A stretch of DNA of 58,367 nucleotides from Youngiibacter fragilis 232.1 (GCF_000495435.3 NZ_AXUN02000205.1:1-58367), one strand, 5' to 3'; shown: positions 16,682 to 26,312, counted from the stretch's first letter. Notes: generated from the letters alone by a model not told the origin. Numbers and translations are program-made.

Positions 16682-17632
16682 ATGGAACTCCAGAACAAGA
16701 AGGAACTGACCCAGGACATGTTCGAGCCCGCCCACAGGGAAGACAGTAGCAAGGATATCATAAAGAGGCCTACCATCAAGTACTGGCCTGATGTGTGGAG
16801 AAGGCTCAAGCAGAACAAGCTTGCCATGGTTGGACTTAGCATAATCATAATATTCCTTGTAATGTCATATCTTGGAACCAAGATCTCCGGTTACTCGTAC
16901 ACTGACCAGAACTACGACAAGATCAACGTGCATCCTGGTGCGGAATACTGGTTCGGAACCGATGAACTCGGAAGGGACCTGTTCTCCAGGGTCTGGCTTG
17001 GAACTAGGTTCTCACTCATCATCGGGTTCCTGGCGGCTGCCATGGACTTCATAATAGGAGTCGTTTACGGCGGAATAGCCGGAATGGCTACAAGGAAAGT
17101 AGACTCTATAATGATGAGGTTCGCTGAGGTAATATACAGCATACCTTACCTGCTCATAGTCATCCTCCTTTCCGTGGTGCTTTCCGGTGAAGGCGGAGGT
17201 AACAGCCTTATCATTCTTGTACTTGCGATGAGCCTTACAGGCTGGGTACCGATGGCCATACTCGTAAGAGGCCAGGTGCTTCAGCTCAAGGAAAGCGAAT
17301 ATTCGCTTGCTGCGGAATCCCTCGGTGCCACCAAGGGCTGGATACTCAAGAAGCATATCATCCCTAACACCTTGGGACCGATAATAGTAAATGTCACACT
17401 CACAATACCGAGAGCCATCTTCGCGGAAGCTACGCTGGGATACCTCGGGCTTGGACTTCAGCCTCCTGACCCGTCACTTGGAAATCTTTCCAACGACGGA
17501 CTCATAGGGCTTGCTGTAGGAAACGCATACCAGATAATAATTCCGGCCATATTTATCTCCTTAATCATGTTTGCTTTCAACGTACTTGGAGATGGCTTGA
17601 GAGATGCCTTGGACCCAAGGCTTAGAAAGTAG
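16682..17632 (+). CDS. oppC: Oligopeptide ABC transporter permease OppC
   Basis: 316 residues from the ATG at 16682, chosen because GGAGGG sits in the end of oppB at the right distance. The long polar N-terminal tail before the first helix, the FGTDELGRDLFSR block after it, and the EAA loop SEYSLAAESLGATKGW are typical of OppC/DppC. It pairs with OppB. A frame extension to 16619 has no supporting ribosome site and would overlap oppB. Confidence 0.94.
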   Translation: MELQNKKELTQDMFEPAHREDSSKDIIKRPTIKYWPDVWRRLKQNKLAMVGLSIIIIFLVMSYLGTKISGYSYTDQNYDKINVHPGAEYWFGTDELGRDLFSRVWLGTRFSLIIGFLAAAMDFIIGVVYGGIAGMATRKVDSIMMRFAEVIYSIPYLLIVILLSVVLSGEGGGNSLIILVLAMSLTGWVPMAILVRGQVLQLKESEYSLAAESLGATKGWILKKHIIPNTLGPIIVNVTLTIPRAIFAEATLGYLGLGLQPPDPSLGNLSNDGLIGLAVGNAYQIIIPAIFISLIMFAFNVLGDGLRDALDPRLRK

Positions 17633-17645
17633 GGAGACAGAAGAG

Positions 17646-18656
17646 ATGGAAAAACTTTTAGAGATTAAGGACCTGAAAATATCCTTCAAGACCTTCTTCG
17701 GAGAAGTTGAAGCCGTAAGAGGCGTAACCTTCGATGTTGGCAAGAAGGAGACCATTGCGATAGTTGGAGAATCCGGATGCGGAAAATCCGTTACCGCTGC
17801 AGGCATAATGCAGCTCCTGCCAATGCCTCCGGCATTCTATAAGGGCGGAGAGATAATCTTTGACGGAGAGAATCTCCTTGATAAAAATGAAAAGGAGATG
17901 CAGGGTATCAGGGGAAAGAGGATCGCCATGATCTTCCAGGATCCGATGACCAGCCTTAACCCGACCATGAGAGTTGGCGACCAGATAGTTGAATCCCTTA
18001 TAAAGCATACGGGAATGAGCAGGAAGGAAGCTGACCAGAAGGCTATTGAAATGCTGGAGCTGGTATCAGTACCTCAGCCTGAAAAGAGGGTTAGGCAATA
18101 CCCGCATGAATTCTCTGGCGGTATGAGACAGAGGGTAATGATCGCCCTTGCAATGGTCTGCGATCCACAGCTTCTTATAGCTGATGAGCCGACTACAGCA
18201 CTGGATGTAACTGTCCAGGCCCAGATACTTGACCTCATGAAGGACATACAGCAGAAGTTCGGAATGTCAATAATCATAATCACACATGACCTTGGAGTAG
18301 TCGCTGACGTTGCAGACAGGCTTGTAGTCATGTATGCAGGTCAGATACTTGAGCAGGGTACCACTGAGGAGATATTTGAAAACCCGATGCATCCATATAC
18401 AAGGAGGCTTTTGGGCTCAGTTCCAAGGCTCGACATGAGCAAGGACAAGCCGCTGAACTCCATAGACGGAACACCTCCTGACCTGTACATACCTCCTAAG
18501 GGATGCTCGTTCTATGACAGGTGCTCTGATGCGATGAAGGTCTGCAAGGAAAACCTTCCTGACTTCACTGAACATACTGATGAGCATAAGTCAAGATGCT
18601 GGCTGAATCACCCAATGGTGATCATGAAGAAGGATACCAGGGGAGGTCAGGCATGA
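17646..18656 (+). CDS. oppD: Oligopeptide ABC transporter ATPase OppD
   Basis: 336 residues from the ATG at 17646 with AGGGAG 8 bases upstream. Walker A GESGCGKS (41-48), ABC signature SGGMRQR, Walker B LLIADEPT, and switch His in IITHDLGV. The C-terminal oligopeptide-transporter extension has the cysteine cluster CSFYDRC...C...C that in homologues binds an iron-sulfur cluster. It forms the heterodimeric motor with OppF. The stop overlaps the oppF start by four bases. Confidence 0.95.
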   Translation: MEKLLEIKDLKISFKTFFGEVEAVRGVTFDVGKKETIAIVGESGCGKSVTAAGIMQLLPMPPAFYKGGEIIFDGENLLDKNEKEMQGIRGKRIAMIFQDPMTSLNPTMRVGDQIVESLIKHTGMSRKEADQKAIEMLELVSVPQPEKRVRQYPHEFSGGMRQRVMIALAMVCDPQLLIADEPTTALDVTVQAQILDLMKDIQQKFGMSIIIITHDLGVVADVADRLVVMYAGQILEQGTTEEIFENPMHPYTRRLLGSVPRLDMSKDKPLNSIDGTPPDLYIPPKGCSFYDRCSDAMKVCKENLPDFTEHTDEHKSRCWLNHPMVIMKKDTRGGQA

Positions 18657-19642
18657 TGGAGCCATTAATTAGCATAAAGAACCTCAAGAAGCATTTTCAT
18701 GTATCAGGTGGAGTGCTGAAGGCAGTTGACGGAATGAACCTTGATATCTATGAGGGCGAGACCGTTGGTCTTGTCGGAGAATCAGGCTGCGGAAAATCAA
18801 CAGCAGGCAGGACGATAGTAAGGATATATGAGCCTACGGAAGGGCGGCTCTTCTACAAGGGAAAGGATATATATACCCTTTCAAGGAAGGAGATGCATGA
18901 GGTAAGAAGGAATTTCCAGATGATATTCCAGGACCCTTATGCTTCACTGAACCCGAGAATGACAGTCCTTGACATAGTGGCTGAGCCTCTTGACGTACAT
19001 GGCATATACAAGAACTCCGAGGAGAGGAAGAAGAGGGTAATGGAACTTCTTCAGCTTGTCGGACTCAGCGAGGAACACGCAATGAGGTTCCCTCATGAGT
19101 TCTCAGGCGGACAGAGGCAGAGGATAGGAATAGCGCGTGCGCTTGCCCTTAACCCTAAATTCATTGTCTGCGACGAGCCTATCTCAGCCCTTGACGTATC
19201 CATTCAGGCACAGGTGGTAAACCTGCTGAAGGACCTTCAGGACAAGCTTGGACTGACTTACCTCTTCATAGCACATGACCTTTCAATGGTAAGATACATC
19301 TCCGACAGGGTCGGCGTTATGTACCTTGGACACATGATGGAGCTTGCTGATGCGGAAGAGCTCTACAACGAGCCTCTTCATCCATACACAATGGCACTGC
19401 TTTCAGCTATCCCGATACCTGACCCTGACATCCAGAGGAACAGGAAGAGGATAGTGCTGGAAGGCGATGTTCCAAGCCCGATAAATCCAAAGGAAGGCTG
19501 CAGGTTCGTCGAAAGATGCCCTTACGCCATCCAGAAGTGCAGGGACATAACACCTGAATTCGAAGAGATCAAGGATAGGCACTACGCGGCATGCCACAGG
19601 GCGAAAGAGCTCATGGAGAATAACTCGAAGAGCAAGATTTAA
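18653..19642 (+). CDS. oppF: Oligopeptide ABC transporter ATPase OppF
   Basis: 329 residues from ATG 18653 (a second ATG follows at once), overlapping the oppD stop; GGGGAGG lies upstream. Walker A GESGCGKS (42-49), signature SGGQRQR, Walker [13 protein letters not shown], switch His in [10 protein letters not shown]-terminal Cys-containing OppF extension ([12 protein letters not shown]) is present. Together with OppD it powers import. A terminator follows directly, so the operon is oppABCDF with nothing else attached. Peptide uptake fits an amino-acid-fermenting anaerobe, but that is inference. Confidence 0.95.
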   Translation: MMEPLISIKNLKKHFHVSGGVLKAVDGMNLDIYEGETVGLVGESGCGKSTAGRTIVRIYEPTEGRLFYKGKDIYTLSRKEMHEVRRNFQMIFQDPYASLNPRMTVLDIVAEPLDVHGIYKNSEERKKRVMELLQLVGLSEEHAMRFPHEFSGGQRQRIGIARALALNPKFIVCDEPISALDVSIQAQVVNLLKDLQDKLGLTYLFIAHDLSMVRYISDRVGVMYLGHMMELADAEELYNEPLHPYTMALLSAIPIPDPDIQRNRKRIVLEGDVPSPINPKEGCRFVERCPYAIQKCRDITPEFEEIKDRHYAACHRAKELMENNSKSKI

Positions 19643-19644
19643 GG

Positions 19645-19669
19645 AAGAAGCCGGAAGGCTTCTTTTTTT
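19645..19669 (+). terminator. Terminator of the opp operon
   Basis: AAGAAGCC (19645-19652) and GGCTTCTT (19657-19664), loop GGAA, with a seven-T run. Confidence 0.9.
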
Positions 19670-19817
19670 GCAGATGATGCGAATACTCCAGCAATCCTCA
19701 GATTGGCCCCCTGAATCATAACTGATTATTAACAGTATTCGTGGTTAATATATGCTATATTGGATACATTAGGAGAATGTTTCATGTATAGTTCATTAAT
19801 TATAAGAGGTGAGTATC

Positions 19818-20231
19818 ATGAGGGAATTTGGAAATCTGATGGGGTCACTTACAGCAATACTGTTTACCATAGCTTTCCTGAACAGACCTGTTAAGGCCAT
19901 AAACAGAAGGTACGGAAAGGAAATAGCTAAGACTTCCTTCAAAGGGACATTCCAGTCCCTCATGAGGTTCCTTGTCAGGAACCACAAACTGTTTGGAGCC
20001 CTTGCAGGAGCCTCGGCTCTGATTCACGGGGTCATGAAGGCTTCCGTCTATGGGTTTGTTGCCAGTGGATTCCTGACGCTGTCACTTGTAATGCTGCAGG
20101 GGATCCTCGGAGGCTATGGCTTCAGGAAGATGAAGGGGAAGCAAGGCGTCTGGCTCAAGATACACAGGATTATTCCCTACCTTGTCTTCCTGTCCATCTT
20201 CAACCATGTCGTGTTGAAGCTTTTCTGGTAA
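19818..20231 (+). CDS. Small membrane protein, possibly cytochrome-b/ferric-reductase-like
   Basis: 137 residues from the ATG at 19818, set by GAGGTG 6 bases upstream. About four hydrophobic helices are visible. Helix-borne histidines occur in ASALIHGVMK and in RIIPYLVFLSIFNHVVLK, plus His residues just before the helices (NHKLFG, KIHRII), a pattern like the haem-ligating helices of ferric-reductase-type or cytochrome b561-like proteins. No flavin or iron-sulfur domain is attached. I do not recognise a named family, and haem binding is inference. It stands alone between the opp terminator and the convergent ddh gene. Confidence 0.65.
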   Translation: MREFGNLMGSLTAILFTIAFLNRPVKAINRRYGKEIAKTSFKGTFQSLMRFLVRNHKLFGALAGASALIHGVMKASVYGFVASGFLTLSLVMLQGILGGYGFRKMKGKQGVWLKIHRIIPYLVFLSIFNHVVLKLFW

Positions 20232-20289
20232 GTCATTTGCCAGCAGTTACTTTAGGAGATGCGGGAGTAAAAGGGACGAATAAAGTGAT

Positions 20290-20320
20290 GGAACCCGGGA
20301 TCAGTTCCCGGGTTCCTGTT
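20290..20320. terminator. Hairpin between convergent genes
   Basis: GGAACCCGGGA (20290-20300) and TCCCGGGTTCC (20306-20316) form an 11-bp stem, followed on the plus strand by TGTTTC. The T tract is poor on both sides; position between convergent genes supports a terminator role. Confidence 0.65.
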
Positions 20321-20322
20321 TC

Positions 20323-21297
20323 TTAGAGCATCTCTTTCCTGAGTTCTTCAGGTGACTTTGCAGATATGAGAGAGAAGGGGATATCAAGAACCGTGAAGGC
20401 TCCTGACTTTCCTTCCTGAGCCAGCCTGTGGCAGGCTCTAGCGTAAGCTGCCAGAACTGATGATGTGAATTCAGGGTTGGAGTCAAGCTTCAGGCTGAAC
20501 TCAAACCTCTGGACTACGCCTTCGCTGGTTTCTCCGGTCCTTATGACGAATCCGCCATGAGGAATTCCGCCATGCTTTTCCTTTAGCTCTTCAAGGCTTA
20601 TGAATGTTACGGTGGTGTCGTATGGCTCGAAATAGTTCGGCATGGTCACTATCTCTTTCTCGATCCTTACCTTGTCAGCGCCTTCCTTTGCGACTACGAA
20701 GCATACCCTCTTGTGCTTCTCCCTGGCAGTGAATTCCCTGCCTTCTCCTGACCTTGCAGAGGTAAGGGCTTCTTCAACAGGTACTGTATACTGTCTTGCA
20801 TCAACTACTCCGTCGATCCTTCTTATCGCATCAGAATGTCCCTGGCTTACTCCTTCTCCCCAGAAGGTATAGTCCTTGCCTGATGGAAGAACTGCATTTG
20901 CAAGTACCCTGTTCAGTGAAAAGAGTCCCGGATCCCAGCCGACGCTTATTATGCTGGCCTTTCCCGACGCCTTTGCAGAGGCGTCAACTCCTGCAAAATA
21001 TGCAGGTATCTCACCATGGTTATCATAGCTGTCAACTGTGTTGAAGAGCTTGTTGATTTCTGATGTCTGCTTTGGAAGGTCAGTCGCGCTGCCTCCGCAA
21101 AGTACCATGACATCTATAAGGCCTGCAAAGTCCTTCATGTCATCCATCTTATATACCGGAGACTTTGCCTTTACAGCCGCCGGGTCTCTTCTTGTGAATA
21201 CCCCAACCACCTCCAGGTCCGAGTTCCTTTCTGCTGCGAGCTCAAGACCTCTGCCAAGGTTACCGTAGCCGACTATCCCAATTCTAGTTTTTCCCAT
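20323..21297 (-). CDS. ddh: meso-Diaminopimelate dehydrogenase
   Basis: 324 residues, close to the usual ~325. NADPH-binding GIVGYGNLGRG lies at the N terminus, followed by the family blocks VGVFTRRDP, VLCGGSATDLP, SYDNHGEIP, SVGWDPGLFSLNR and GEGVSQGHSDAIRRIDGV. The enzyme converts tetrahydrodipicolinate to meso-DAP with NADPH and ammonia in one step, short-cutting the lysine/peptidoglycan precursor route. AGGAGG precedes the ATG. No other lysine gene is in the window, so it is expressed as a single gene. Confidence 0.96.
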   Translation of the reverse strand: MGKTRIGIVGYGNLGRGLELAAERNSDLEVVGVFTRRDPAAVKAKSPVYKMDDMKDFAGLIDVMVLCGGSATDLPKQTSEINKLFNTVDSYDNHGEIPAYFAGVDASAKASGKASIISVGWDPGLFSLNRVLANAVLPSGKDYTFWGEGVSQGHSDAIRRIDGVVDARQYTVPVEEALTSARSGEGREFTAREKHKRVCFVVAKEGADKVRIEKEIVTMPNYFEPYDTTVTFISLEELKEKHGGIPHGGFVIRTGETSEGVVQRFEFSLKLDSNPEFTSSVLAAYARACHRLAQEGKSGAFTVLDIPFSLISAKSPEELRKEML

Positions 21298-21365
21298 AAT
21301 TGAATCCTCCTCATTTGATATGTCTAGTACAGTTTAGCACACACCTGTATTTCCTGTGAACGACA

Positions 21366-21407
21366 AACCCGAAGAAGCAGCAATAATTTTTGCTTCCTCT
21401 TCGGGTT
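21366..21407. terminator. Hairpin after the DMT transporter gene
   Basis: AACCCGAAGA (21366-21375) and TCTTCGGGTT (21398-21407) are perfect 10-bp arms with partly paired interior. It lies just past the 3' end of the minus-strand transporter gene and upstream of ddh. Confidence 0.65.
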
Positions 21408-21422
21408 CAATTCGTTGAGTAT

Positions 21423-22313
21423 CTATCTGAGGAACATTATACCTACGCCGGCAACACCGATAACAGCACCCAGCACTTCCTTGAAAGCCACCTTCTCCTT
21501 GAAGAAGAGGATGGAAACAGGGAGTATCAGCACAGGCACTACTCCCATAAGTGTTGAAGCTACACCGGTGCTTGTATGTTTTACAGCCAGAAGGGACAGC
21601 GATACTCCTACGACAGGACCGATCAGCGAACCTATCGAGATTCCTGTCATGGTCTTCCTGTCCTTCAGGGCAGAGTTGAAATTGCCCCAGTTGCGCGTAA
21701 AGGTTATTATTCCCGCAAAGCATATTATCCCTGTTAGGATCCTTACTTCAGTTGCCACAAAGGGATTCAGGTCCTTCACACCAAGCTTTGAGAATATCAT
21801 GCCGAGTCCCTGTCCGAATGCTCCCAGGAAGGCGAAGGTAAGGCCTTTGACGGGATGCCTTATGACTACGCGGTTGCTTCCCTTTTCCTTGCCAAGCACG
21901 ACCAGCGCGATGCCTGAAAGGGTGACTGCCATACCGGCCATCTGCATGGCTGTAAGGGTCTCTCCAAGTATGAGGTATCCCATTACCGCAGTGAGCGGTG
22001 GAGCCATGGACATTATGAGGAGGGATATCCTTGCGCCGATCTCTATGTAAGCCTGAAACAGGAACAGGTCTCCAAGCACGAACCCGATTATCCCTGATAT
22101 CATCAAATATCCTATGCCACCCGTCGTAAGTCCTGTGTTCCTGAAGCCATCTGTCAGGAAGAAGTTGATGACAGTAATTATAAGGAATGCTACTATTAGC
22201 CTCATCAGGTTAAGCACGAGGGTTCCAACTCGTTTTCCCGAATATTCGAAGGATGTGGATGACACCACCCAGCAGAACGCGGTTCCAAGAGCTGCTATTT
22301 CACCAATCAACAT
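21423..22313 (-). CDS. EamA/DMT-family transporter
   Basis: 296 residues, ten predicted membrane helices in two five-helix EamA repeats; the second repeat starts near residue 150 after a short basic loop (GKEKGSNRVVIRHP). Members export amino acids, nucleosides or other metabolites; nothing here fixes the substrate. It starts 18 bases after the lrgB stop and is probably co-transcribed with lrgAB. Confidence 0.88.
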   Translation of the reverse strand: MLIGEIAALGTAFCWVVSSTSFEYSGKRVGTLVLNLMRLIVAFLIITVINFFLTDGFRNTGLTTGGIGYLMISGIIGFVLGDLFLFQAYIEIGARISLLIMSMAPPLTAVMGYLILGETLTAMQMAGMAVTLSGIALVVLGKEKGSNRVVIRHPVKGLTFAFLGAFGQGLGMIFSKLGVKDLNPFVATEVRILTGIICFAGIITFTRNWGNFNSALKDRKTMTGISIGSLIGPVVGVSLSLLAVKHTSTGVASTLMGVVPVLILPVSILFFKEKVAFKEVLGAVIGVAGVGIMFLR

Positions 22314-22331
22314 ATTACACTTCCAATCAAA

Positions 22332-23039
22332 TCATATTCCCGAGAAAGCAAGAAGTATCGGGGCAATCACTACTGTCATGAGCCCGGCGATTCCAATGGA
22401 GAGGCCGCTCATCGCACCCTCTGTCTCTCCAATCTCAACTGCCTTTGCGGTTCCAAGAGCATGGGCTGCAGTTCCTATGGCAACGCCCTTTGCGACAGGG
22501 TCCCTGAGCCTTGCCGCCTTCATCACCAGAGGCACCATTATTGCTCCCAGGGTACCTGTAACGAAAATGGAAACAACAGTAATCGGCACTATGCCTCCAA
22601 GCTCTTTTGATATTTCAATTCCGATGGCGGTAGTGACAGATTTGGGGATCATGGATAAGATGATTTCCCTGTCTATTCCAAGCATTCTGGACAGCAGAAG
22701 CACGCTAGTGATGCTTGTAAGGGTTCCTGCAAATATACCTGAGAGTATTGCAATGTAGTGGCTCTTCAGGAGTCCGAAGTTCCTGTAAAGCGGTACGGCA
22801 AGTACGATAACTGAAGGCCCCAGCATGAAGCTCAACATGGCTCCGCCAGAGCTGTAGTTCTCAACTGGTATCTTCAGTGCCACAAGCACACCAATGACAA
22901 CGGCTGTCGAGACAACCAGTGGACTCAATAGGGGATTTCTTACCCTCTTGAACACATGCACACCTATCCTGTATGCCAGGAATGATATGGCAAGTCCGAA
23001 TAGAGGGGACTTTGTAAGTGCAATAAGTCTCTCTGTCAT
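22332..23039 (-). CDS. lrgB: LrgB/CidB family membrane protein
   Basis: 235 residues, many membrane helices. Blocks GPSVIVLAVPLYRN, SVTTAIGIEISKELGG and GTAAHALGTAKAVEIGETEGAMSGLSIG are typical of LrgB. With LrgA it forms a holin/antiholin-like or small-metabolite (pyruvate, glycolate) transport unit in other bacteria. Its start overlaps the lrgA stop by four bases. No LytS/LytR regulator is nearby. Confidence 0.93.
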   Translation of the reverse strand: MTERLIALTKSPLFGLAISFLAYRIGVHVFKRVRNPLLSPLVVSTAVVIGVLVALKIPVENYSSGGAMLSFMLGPSVIVLAVPLYRNFGLLKSHYIAILSGIFAGTLTSITSVLLLSRMLGIDREIILSMIPKSVTTAIGIEISKELGGIVPITVVSIFVTGTLGAIMVPLVMKAARLRDPVAKGVAIGTAAHALGTAKAVEIGETEGAMSGLSIGIAGLMTVVIAPILLAFSGI

Positions 23040-23395
23040 TTCTTCCTCCTTGCGCCAGCCCTGAGCACTGCCTGCGTGGTTATTCCTGCAACCGCCATGG
23101 TTAGGAACGTAGTGACGGTTAAGACAAGGATCAGCTTAAGGACAGACCCCTGGAGCAGTCCGAATGACGACAGAAGACCTACCCCGCTGGGGATGAAGAA
23201 GAAGGTTAGGTTCTCAAGGAGGAAAGTCGTTACTGACTCCACCTGGGACACCTTAAGTAACTTCATAAGAAGCAGCGCCAGAAGCAGCACAAAACCGATT
23301 ATGTTTCCTGGTATGGGAAGCCCGGTCAAGACCTTTATTACTTCACCCATGAAATATATCCCAAGGATCAGGGACATTTCCTTTATTATCTTCAT
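23036..23395 (-). CDS. lrgA: LrgA/CidA family membrane protein
   Basis: 119 residues with four membrane helices and the family block LPIPGNIIGFVLLLALL. AAGGAGG lies 5 bases before the ATG. First gene of a likely lrgA-lrgB-DMT unit. Holin-like or metabolite transport roles are known for the family; which applies here is not shown. Confidence 0.92.
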   Translation of the reverse strand: MKIIKEMSLILGIYFMGEVIKVLTGLPIPGNIIGFVLLLALLLMKLLKVSQVESVTTFLLENLTFFFIPSGVGLLSSFGLLQGSVLKLILVLTVTTFLTMAVAGITTQAVLRAGARRKK

Positions 23396-23594
23396 TTTTC
23401 CTCCTTTTGCATTACATGTGCGTCAAGTCCGATACATTACAATATAACAGTTTTTGAACCGGATTGAAAGAATGTATGGAAAAAGGAGGTATATGCGGGT
23501 GATGTAAATGTTGTCAGGAGTGCAGATAGCAAGGATTCATTTTTTACATATGGATAATCAATGTATTATTTCCCTGAAAAACCTCAAAATATAA

Positions 23595-23616
23595 GGACCC
23601 GGATTACTCCGGATCC
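23595..23616. terminator. Hairpin after the DUF4349 gene
   Basis: GGACCCGG (23595-23602) and CCGGATCC (23609-23616) pair with a single non-Watson-Crick position. On the minus strand it follows the DUF4349 stop and is trailed by TTATATTTT. Confidence 0.6.
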
Positions 23617-23630
23617 TCTTTCAGCCCTAA

Positions 23631-24566
23631 TCAGTCATTTTTCTTTTCAGGCGGAACTGCTTTTTCCTTGCGTCTTCCCCTGTAGACCTTAAGGCCTATG
23701 AAGAGAGCGACCGCAGCGATCAGTATGTATGGAAGTGCAAGCACAAGCCAGATAACGAAGTTCTGGACTGCCGAAGTGAAGAAGTATATGGAATCCTTGA
23801 ATGCGGCTGCCAGCCTTTCTGCAAAGGTTGTCTCAACAGTCTCTTCGGTGGTAAGCTTCTCTACTTCCTGAAGCTGGACTGTAACGTAGCTGTAGTCTAT
23901 CCTGTCATCAAGGTCCTTGAGGTAAAGGGTAAGCTGCTCCTTCTCATAGAATATGGAGCTCAGCTGGTTTTCTATTGCGATTATGTCTTCGATCCTTTCG
24001 GCCTTCTCATAGAGTGCCAGCATCCTTTCTTCCTTTATCTTGAGTGCATTGAGCCTTGATTCAGTATCAGTATATGTCTTTGATACATTGGTCTTGCTCG
24101 AAGTCTCAGATACCACGTTTCCAAGGAGCTTGAGCTCGGCGTTGTATGCCAGCACCTGGGCCTTTGGGATCCTGAAGGTGAACTGGCCGGTCCTCAGCTT
24201 CTTTCCGTCGTAATAGCCGCCGTAGTAAACGTTGGAGTTCTCGACATAACCGTTGTACCTGGTTACCAGCATGTTAAGTTCATTTGAAACCTTCTCGAAT
24301 TGCTTTGTCTCCATGTTGAAGTAATAAGTGCCTATGGTCTTGTCCTGGTCAACGATCACTGAAGGGGACTCGCTTCCCTTGTTTCCGGTATCATAGTTTG
24401 GAGTGGAAGGGAGTTGAGGGTTTACGACACCAGGCGATGAGGTTCCTCCATCGCTCTTTTCAGAGCCGAAATATCCCTTTGATAGGTTATAGCCAAGCAC
24501 CGTGACAAAGATCAGTGCAATGGCAGCTACAGTTGATGTGATTATTCGTTTCCTGTTCCTTAACAT
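23631..24566 (-). CDS. DUF4349 domain membrane protein
   Basis: 311 residues. An N-terminal membrane anchor (about 10-28) is followed by a Gly/Ser/Pro linker and an external DUF4349 domain (about 70-255) with TIGTYYFNMETKQFEK, a long coiled-coil-prone stretch (SRLNALKIKEERMLALYEK) and a strand YVTVQLQEV. A C-terminal membrane segment (about 262-292) ends in a charged tail. Some DUF4349 proteins are anti-sigma-like or surface lipoproteins; the function is unknown. A usual lipobox is missing. AAGGAG precedes the ATG. Confidence 0.85.
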   Translation of the reverse strand: MLRNRKRIITSTVAAIALIFVTVLGYNLSKGYFGSEKSDGGTSSPGVVNPQLPSTPNYDTGNKGSESPSVIVDQDKTIGTYYFNMETKQFEKVSNELNMLVTRYNGYVENSNVYYGGYYDGKKLRTGQFTFRIPKAQVLAYNAELKLLGNVVSETSSKTNVSKTYTDTESRLNALKIKEERMLALYEKAERIEDIIAIENQLSSIFYEKEQLTLYLKDLDDRIDYSYVTVQLQEVEKLTTEETVETTFAERLAAAFKDSIYFFTSAVQNFVIWLVLALPYILIAAVALFIGLKVYRGRRKEKAVPPEKKND

Positions 24567-24753
24567 TTCGATCAGCTCCTTTGAGCGATTTTAGGTATAT
24601 CGGTATTTGTGTTCCTGTATCTATTCTCAGTATATGGCAGGCTGTTCATGAATTAATTACAAATTCGTTCCAAACAGGGAAATAATCGGGGACAGATGAA
24701 ACCGTATCCTGATGCTGTATAATTGTAGGTAAGGAAGGTTTGGAGGTGATCTG

Positions 24754-25689
24754 ATGAACGATTTTGAAGTGATTTCCTTTCTTCTGGAAGGTGACCCATC
24801 AATACAGTACCAGACCAGGAAGTATCTGCTGGGTGAGACAGAAGCGGAGCTTTCAGGGCTCAGGCAATCAATTTCAAAGAGCGGATGGGGCAGGATGTAC
24901 CTTGATGCGCAGAATGAGGACCTTAGCTTCGGCAAGGGCTTCTATGCCCACAAATGGACATCGACGCATTATTCACTACTTGACCTAAGGTACCTTGAAA
25001 TCCCAAGGGAAACTGAGTCTCTGGTCATGTCAGTCCGGGATATCACAAAGAACTGCAGGGCAGGGGACGGGGGAGTAACAGGTACCAGGGGAAGCAAGCA
25101 TAGCGACGTGTGCGTCAACGGCATGTTCCTGAACTACGGTGCTTACTTCCATATGGAGGATGAACCAGTCAAAACCATTGTCGACCTTCTATCTTCGCAG
25201 GTGCTCCCGGACGGCGGCTTCAACTGCCAGGATAAGTCAACCCACAGCTCCGTTCATACGACGCTGTCGGTTCTTGAGGGCTTCCTGAGCCTTATCAGGT
25301 ACGGATATACCTACAGGATCGAGGACATCATGAGGATGAAGAGGACAGCGGAGGAGTTCCTTCTGTCTCATCATCTGTTCAGGTCATCAACAACTGGAGA
25401 TGTTATGAATGAGAACTTCATCCAGCCTGCTTATCCTCCGAGATGGAAGTATGACATACTGAAGGCCCTATGGTACTTTGCGGATGTCGGTATTCCTTTT
25501 GACAGCAGGATGGAGGACGCCCTTCTGATAATTGAGAAATTGAGGACAAAGGATGGAACCCTTCTAAAGGGGAAGACCATTTCAGGAGAACTTCATTTCA
25601 GGATGGAGGAAGGAAAGGCAGGAAGGTGGAACCCCATGCGCGCCATGCGTGTACTCCAGCACTATGCAAGACTGACTGTAAACGAGTAG
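24754..25689 (+). CDS. Alpha/alpha-toroid (prenyltransferase/squalene-cyclase-like) protein
   Basis: 311 residues, no signal peptide. The sequence has repeated helical pairs with motifs such as LLSSQVLPDGGFNCQD that resemble the QW-type repeats of terpenoid cyclases and prenyltransferases, yet the acidic cyclase motif (DxDD) is not obvious. The C terminus ends in RWNPMRAMRVLQHYAR. Similar stand-alone proteins occur in many Firmicutes as uncharacterised genes. GGAGGTGATCT directly precedes the ATG. It is convergent with the DUF4332 gene and not linked to isoprenoid genes. Confidence 0.75.
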   Translation: MNDFEVISFLLEGDPSIQYQTRKYLLGETEAELSGLRQSISKSGWGRMYLDAQNEDLSFGKGFYAHKWTSTHYSLLDLRYLEIPRETESLVMSVRDITKNCRAGDGGVTGTRGSKHSDVCVNGMFLNYGAYFHMEDEPVKTIVDLLSSQVLPDGGFNCQDKSTHSSVHTTLSVLEGFLSLIRYGYTYRIEDIMRMKRTAEEFLLSHHLFRSSTTGDVMNENFIQPAYPPRWKYDILKALWYFADVGIPFDSRMEDALLIIEKLRTKDGTLLKGKTISGELHFRMEEGKAGRWNPMRAMRVLQHYARLTVNE

Positions 25690-25718
25690 AAGGAGGAAGC
25701 TAAGAACTTCCTCCTTCT
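25688..25718. terminator. Bidirectional hairpin between convergent genes
   Basis: AGAAGGAGGAAG (25688-25699) and CTTCCTCCTTCT (25707-25718) form a 12-bp perfect stem. The pyrimidine-rich arm itself supplies most of the T tract. Confidence 0.75.
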
Positions 25719-25738
25719 TGATGGAATGCCATATGATC

Positions 25739-26143
25739 CTAATAGTTTATGAGCCTTGGAAGGGCCTTTGCCTGCTCAACCCAGTCAGCGACCTGCTTCT
25801 CGGTAGGAAGCTTCCTTACAAGCTTCTTCTCTGCGTTGACTTCAACCATTTTGGCAAACAGGTTGTCAGGCTTTCTCTTTGAAAGCTCCGGTACGGTATC
25901 CACTCCGGCAAGCTCCAGAAGGTCTGAATACTCCGATCCGACTCCTTTGATCCTCATGAGGTCCGAACGGTTTATGAACTTCAGGATCAGCTTCTCAGAG
26001 ATACCGGTCGTTTCAGCCAGTTTCTTCCTCTTTGCCTTTGTGTCTCCTGCAGCAAGAAGTGAATCTACATTCTTGATTCCAGCTTCCTGAAGCTTTTCAG
26101 CATAACCTTCTCCTACTCCTTCGATGTACTTGAGATTTGCCAT
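25739..26143 (-). CDS. DUF4332 helix-hairpin-helix protein
   Basis: 134 residues containing two helix-hairpin-helix units: IEGVGEGYAEKLQEAGI (about 6-22) and IKGVGSEYSDLLELAGV (about 64-80). That arrangement defines DUF4332 proteins, which resemble non-specific DNA-binding modules of polymerases and repair proteins. No catalytic domain is attached, so a DNA-binding accessory role is inferred. GGGAGGTG precedes the ATG. The divergent gene is the giant helicase at 26313, with 169 bases between them. Confidence 0.85.
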   Translation of the reverse strand: MANLKYIEGVGEGYAEKLQEAGIKNVDSLLAAGDTKAKRKKLAETTGISEKLILKFINRSDLMRIKGVGSEYSDLLELAGVDTVPELSKRKPDNLFAKMVEVNAEKKLVRKLPTEKQVADWVEQAKALPRLINY

Positions 26144-26213
26144 TTTACACCTCCCGTGGTGAGCGGTTGTTGCCGCCTTGTCGCGCTGCCAAGAACAACA
26201 GTAAACGTTTGTA

Positions 26214-26222
26214 TGCTATAAT
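26214..26222 (+). promoter_or_regulatory. Extended -10 element upstream of the giant helicase
   Basis: TGCTATAAT (26214-26222) matches the TGnTATAAT extended -10. No convincing -35 is at 16-18 bases. The leader would be about 85 bases. Confidence 0.4.
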
Positions 26223-26312
26223 TAATTAATAACATATGGGATATGGATAATCAAGGTTTATCAAGATATATGCGTGCTAATATTTGAATTATGAATTTCC
26301 GGAGGCTTTCAC

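Noticed and set aside
21415-22758. Two long plus-strand frames (211 and 214 residues) opposite membrane genes
   Set aside because: They are complements of the DMT and LrgB genes. Low-complexity composition (Pro, Thr, Ile) reflects the hydrophobic codons on the other strand.
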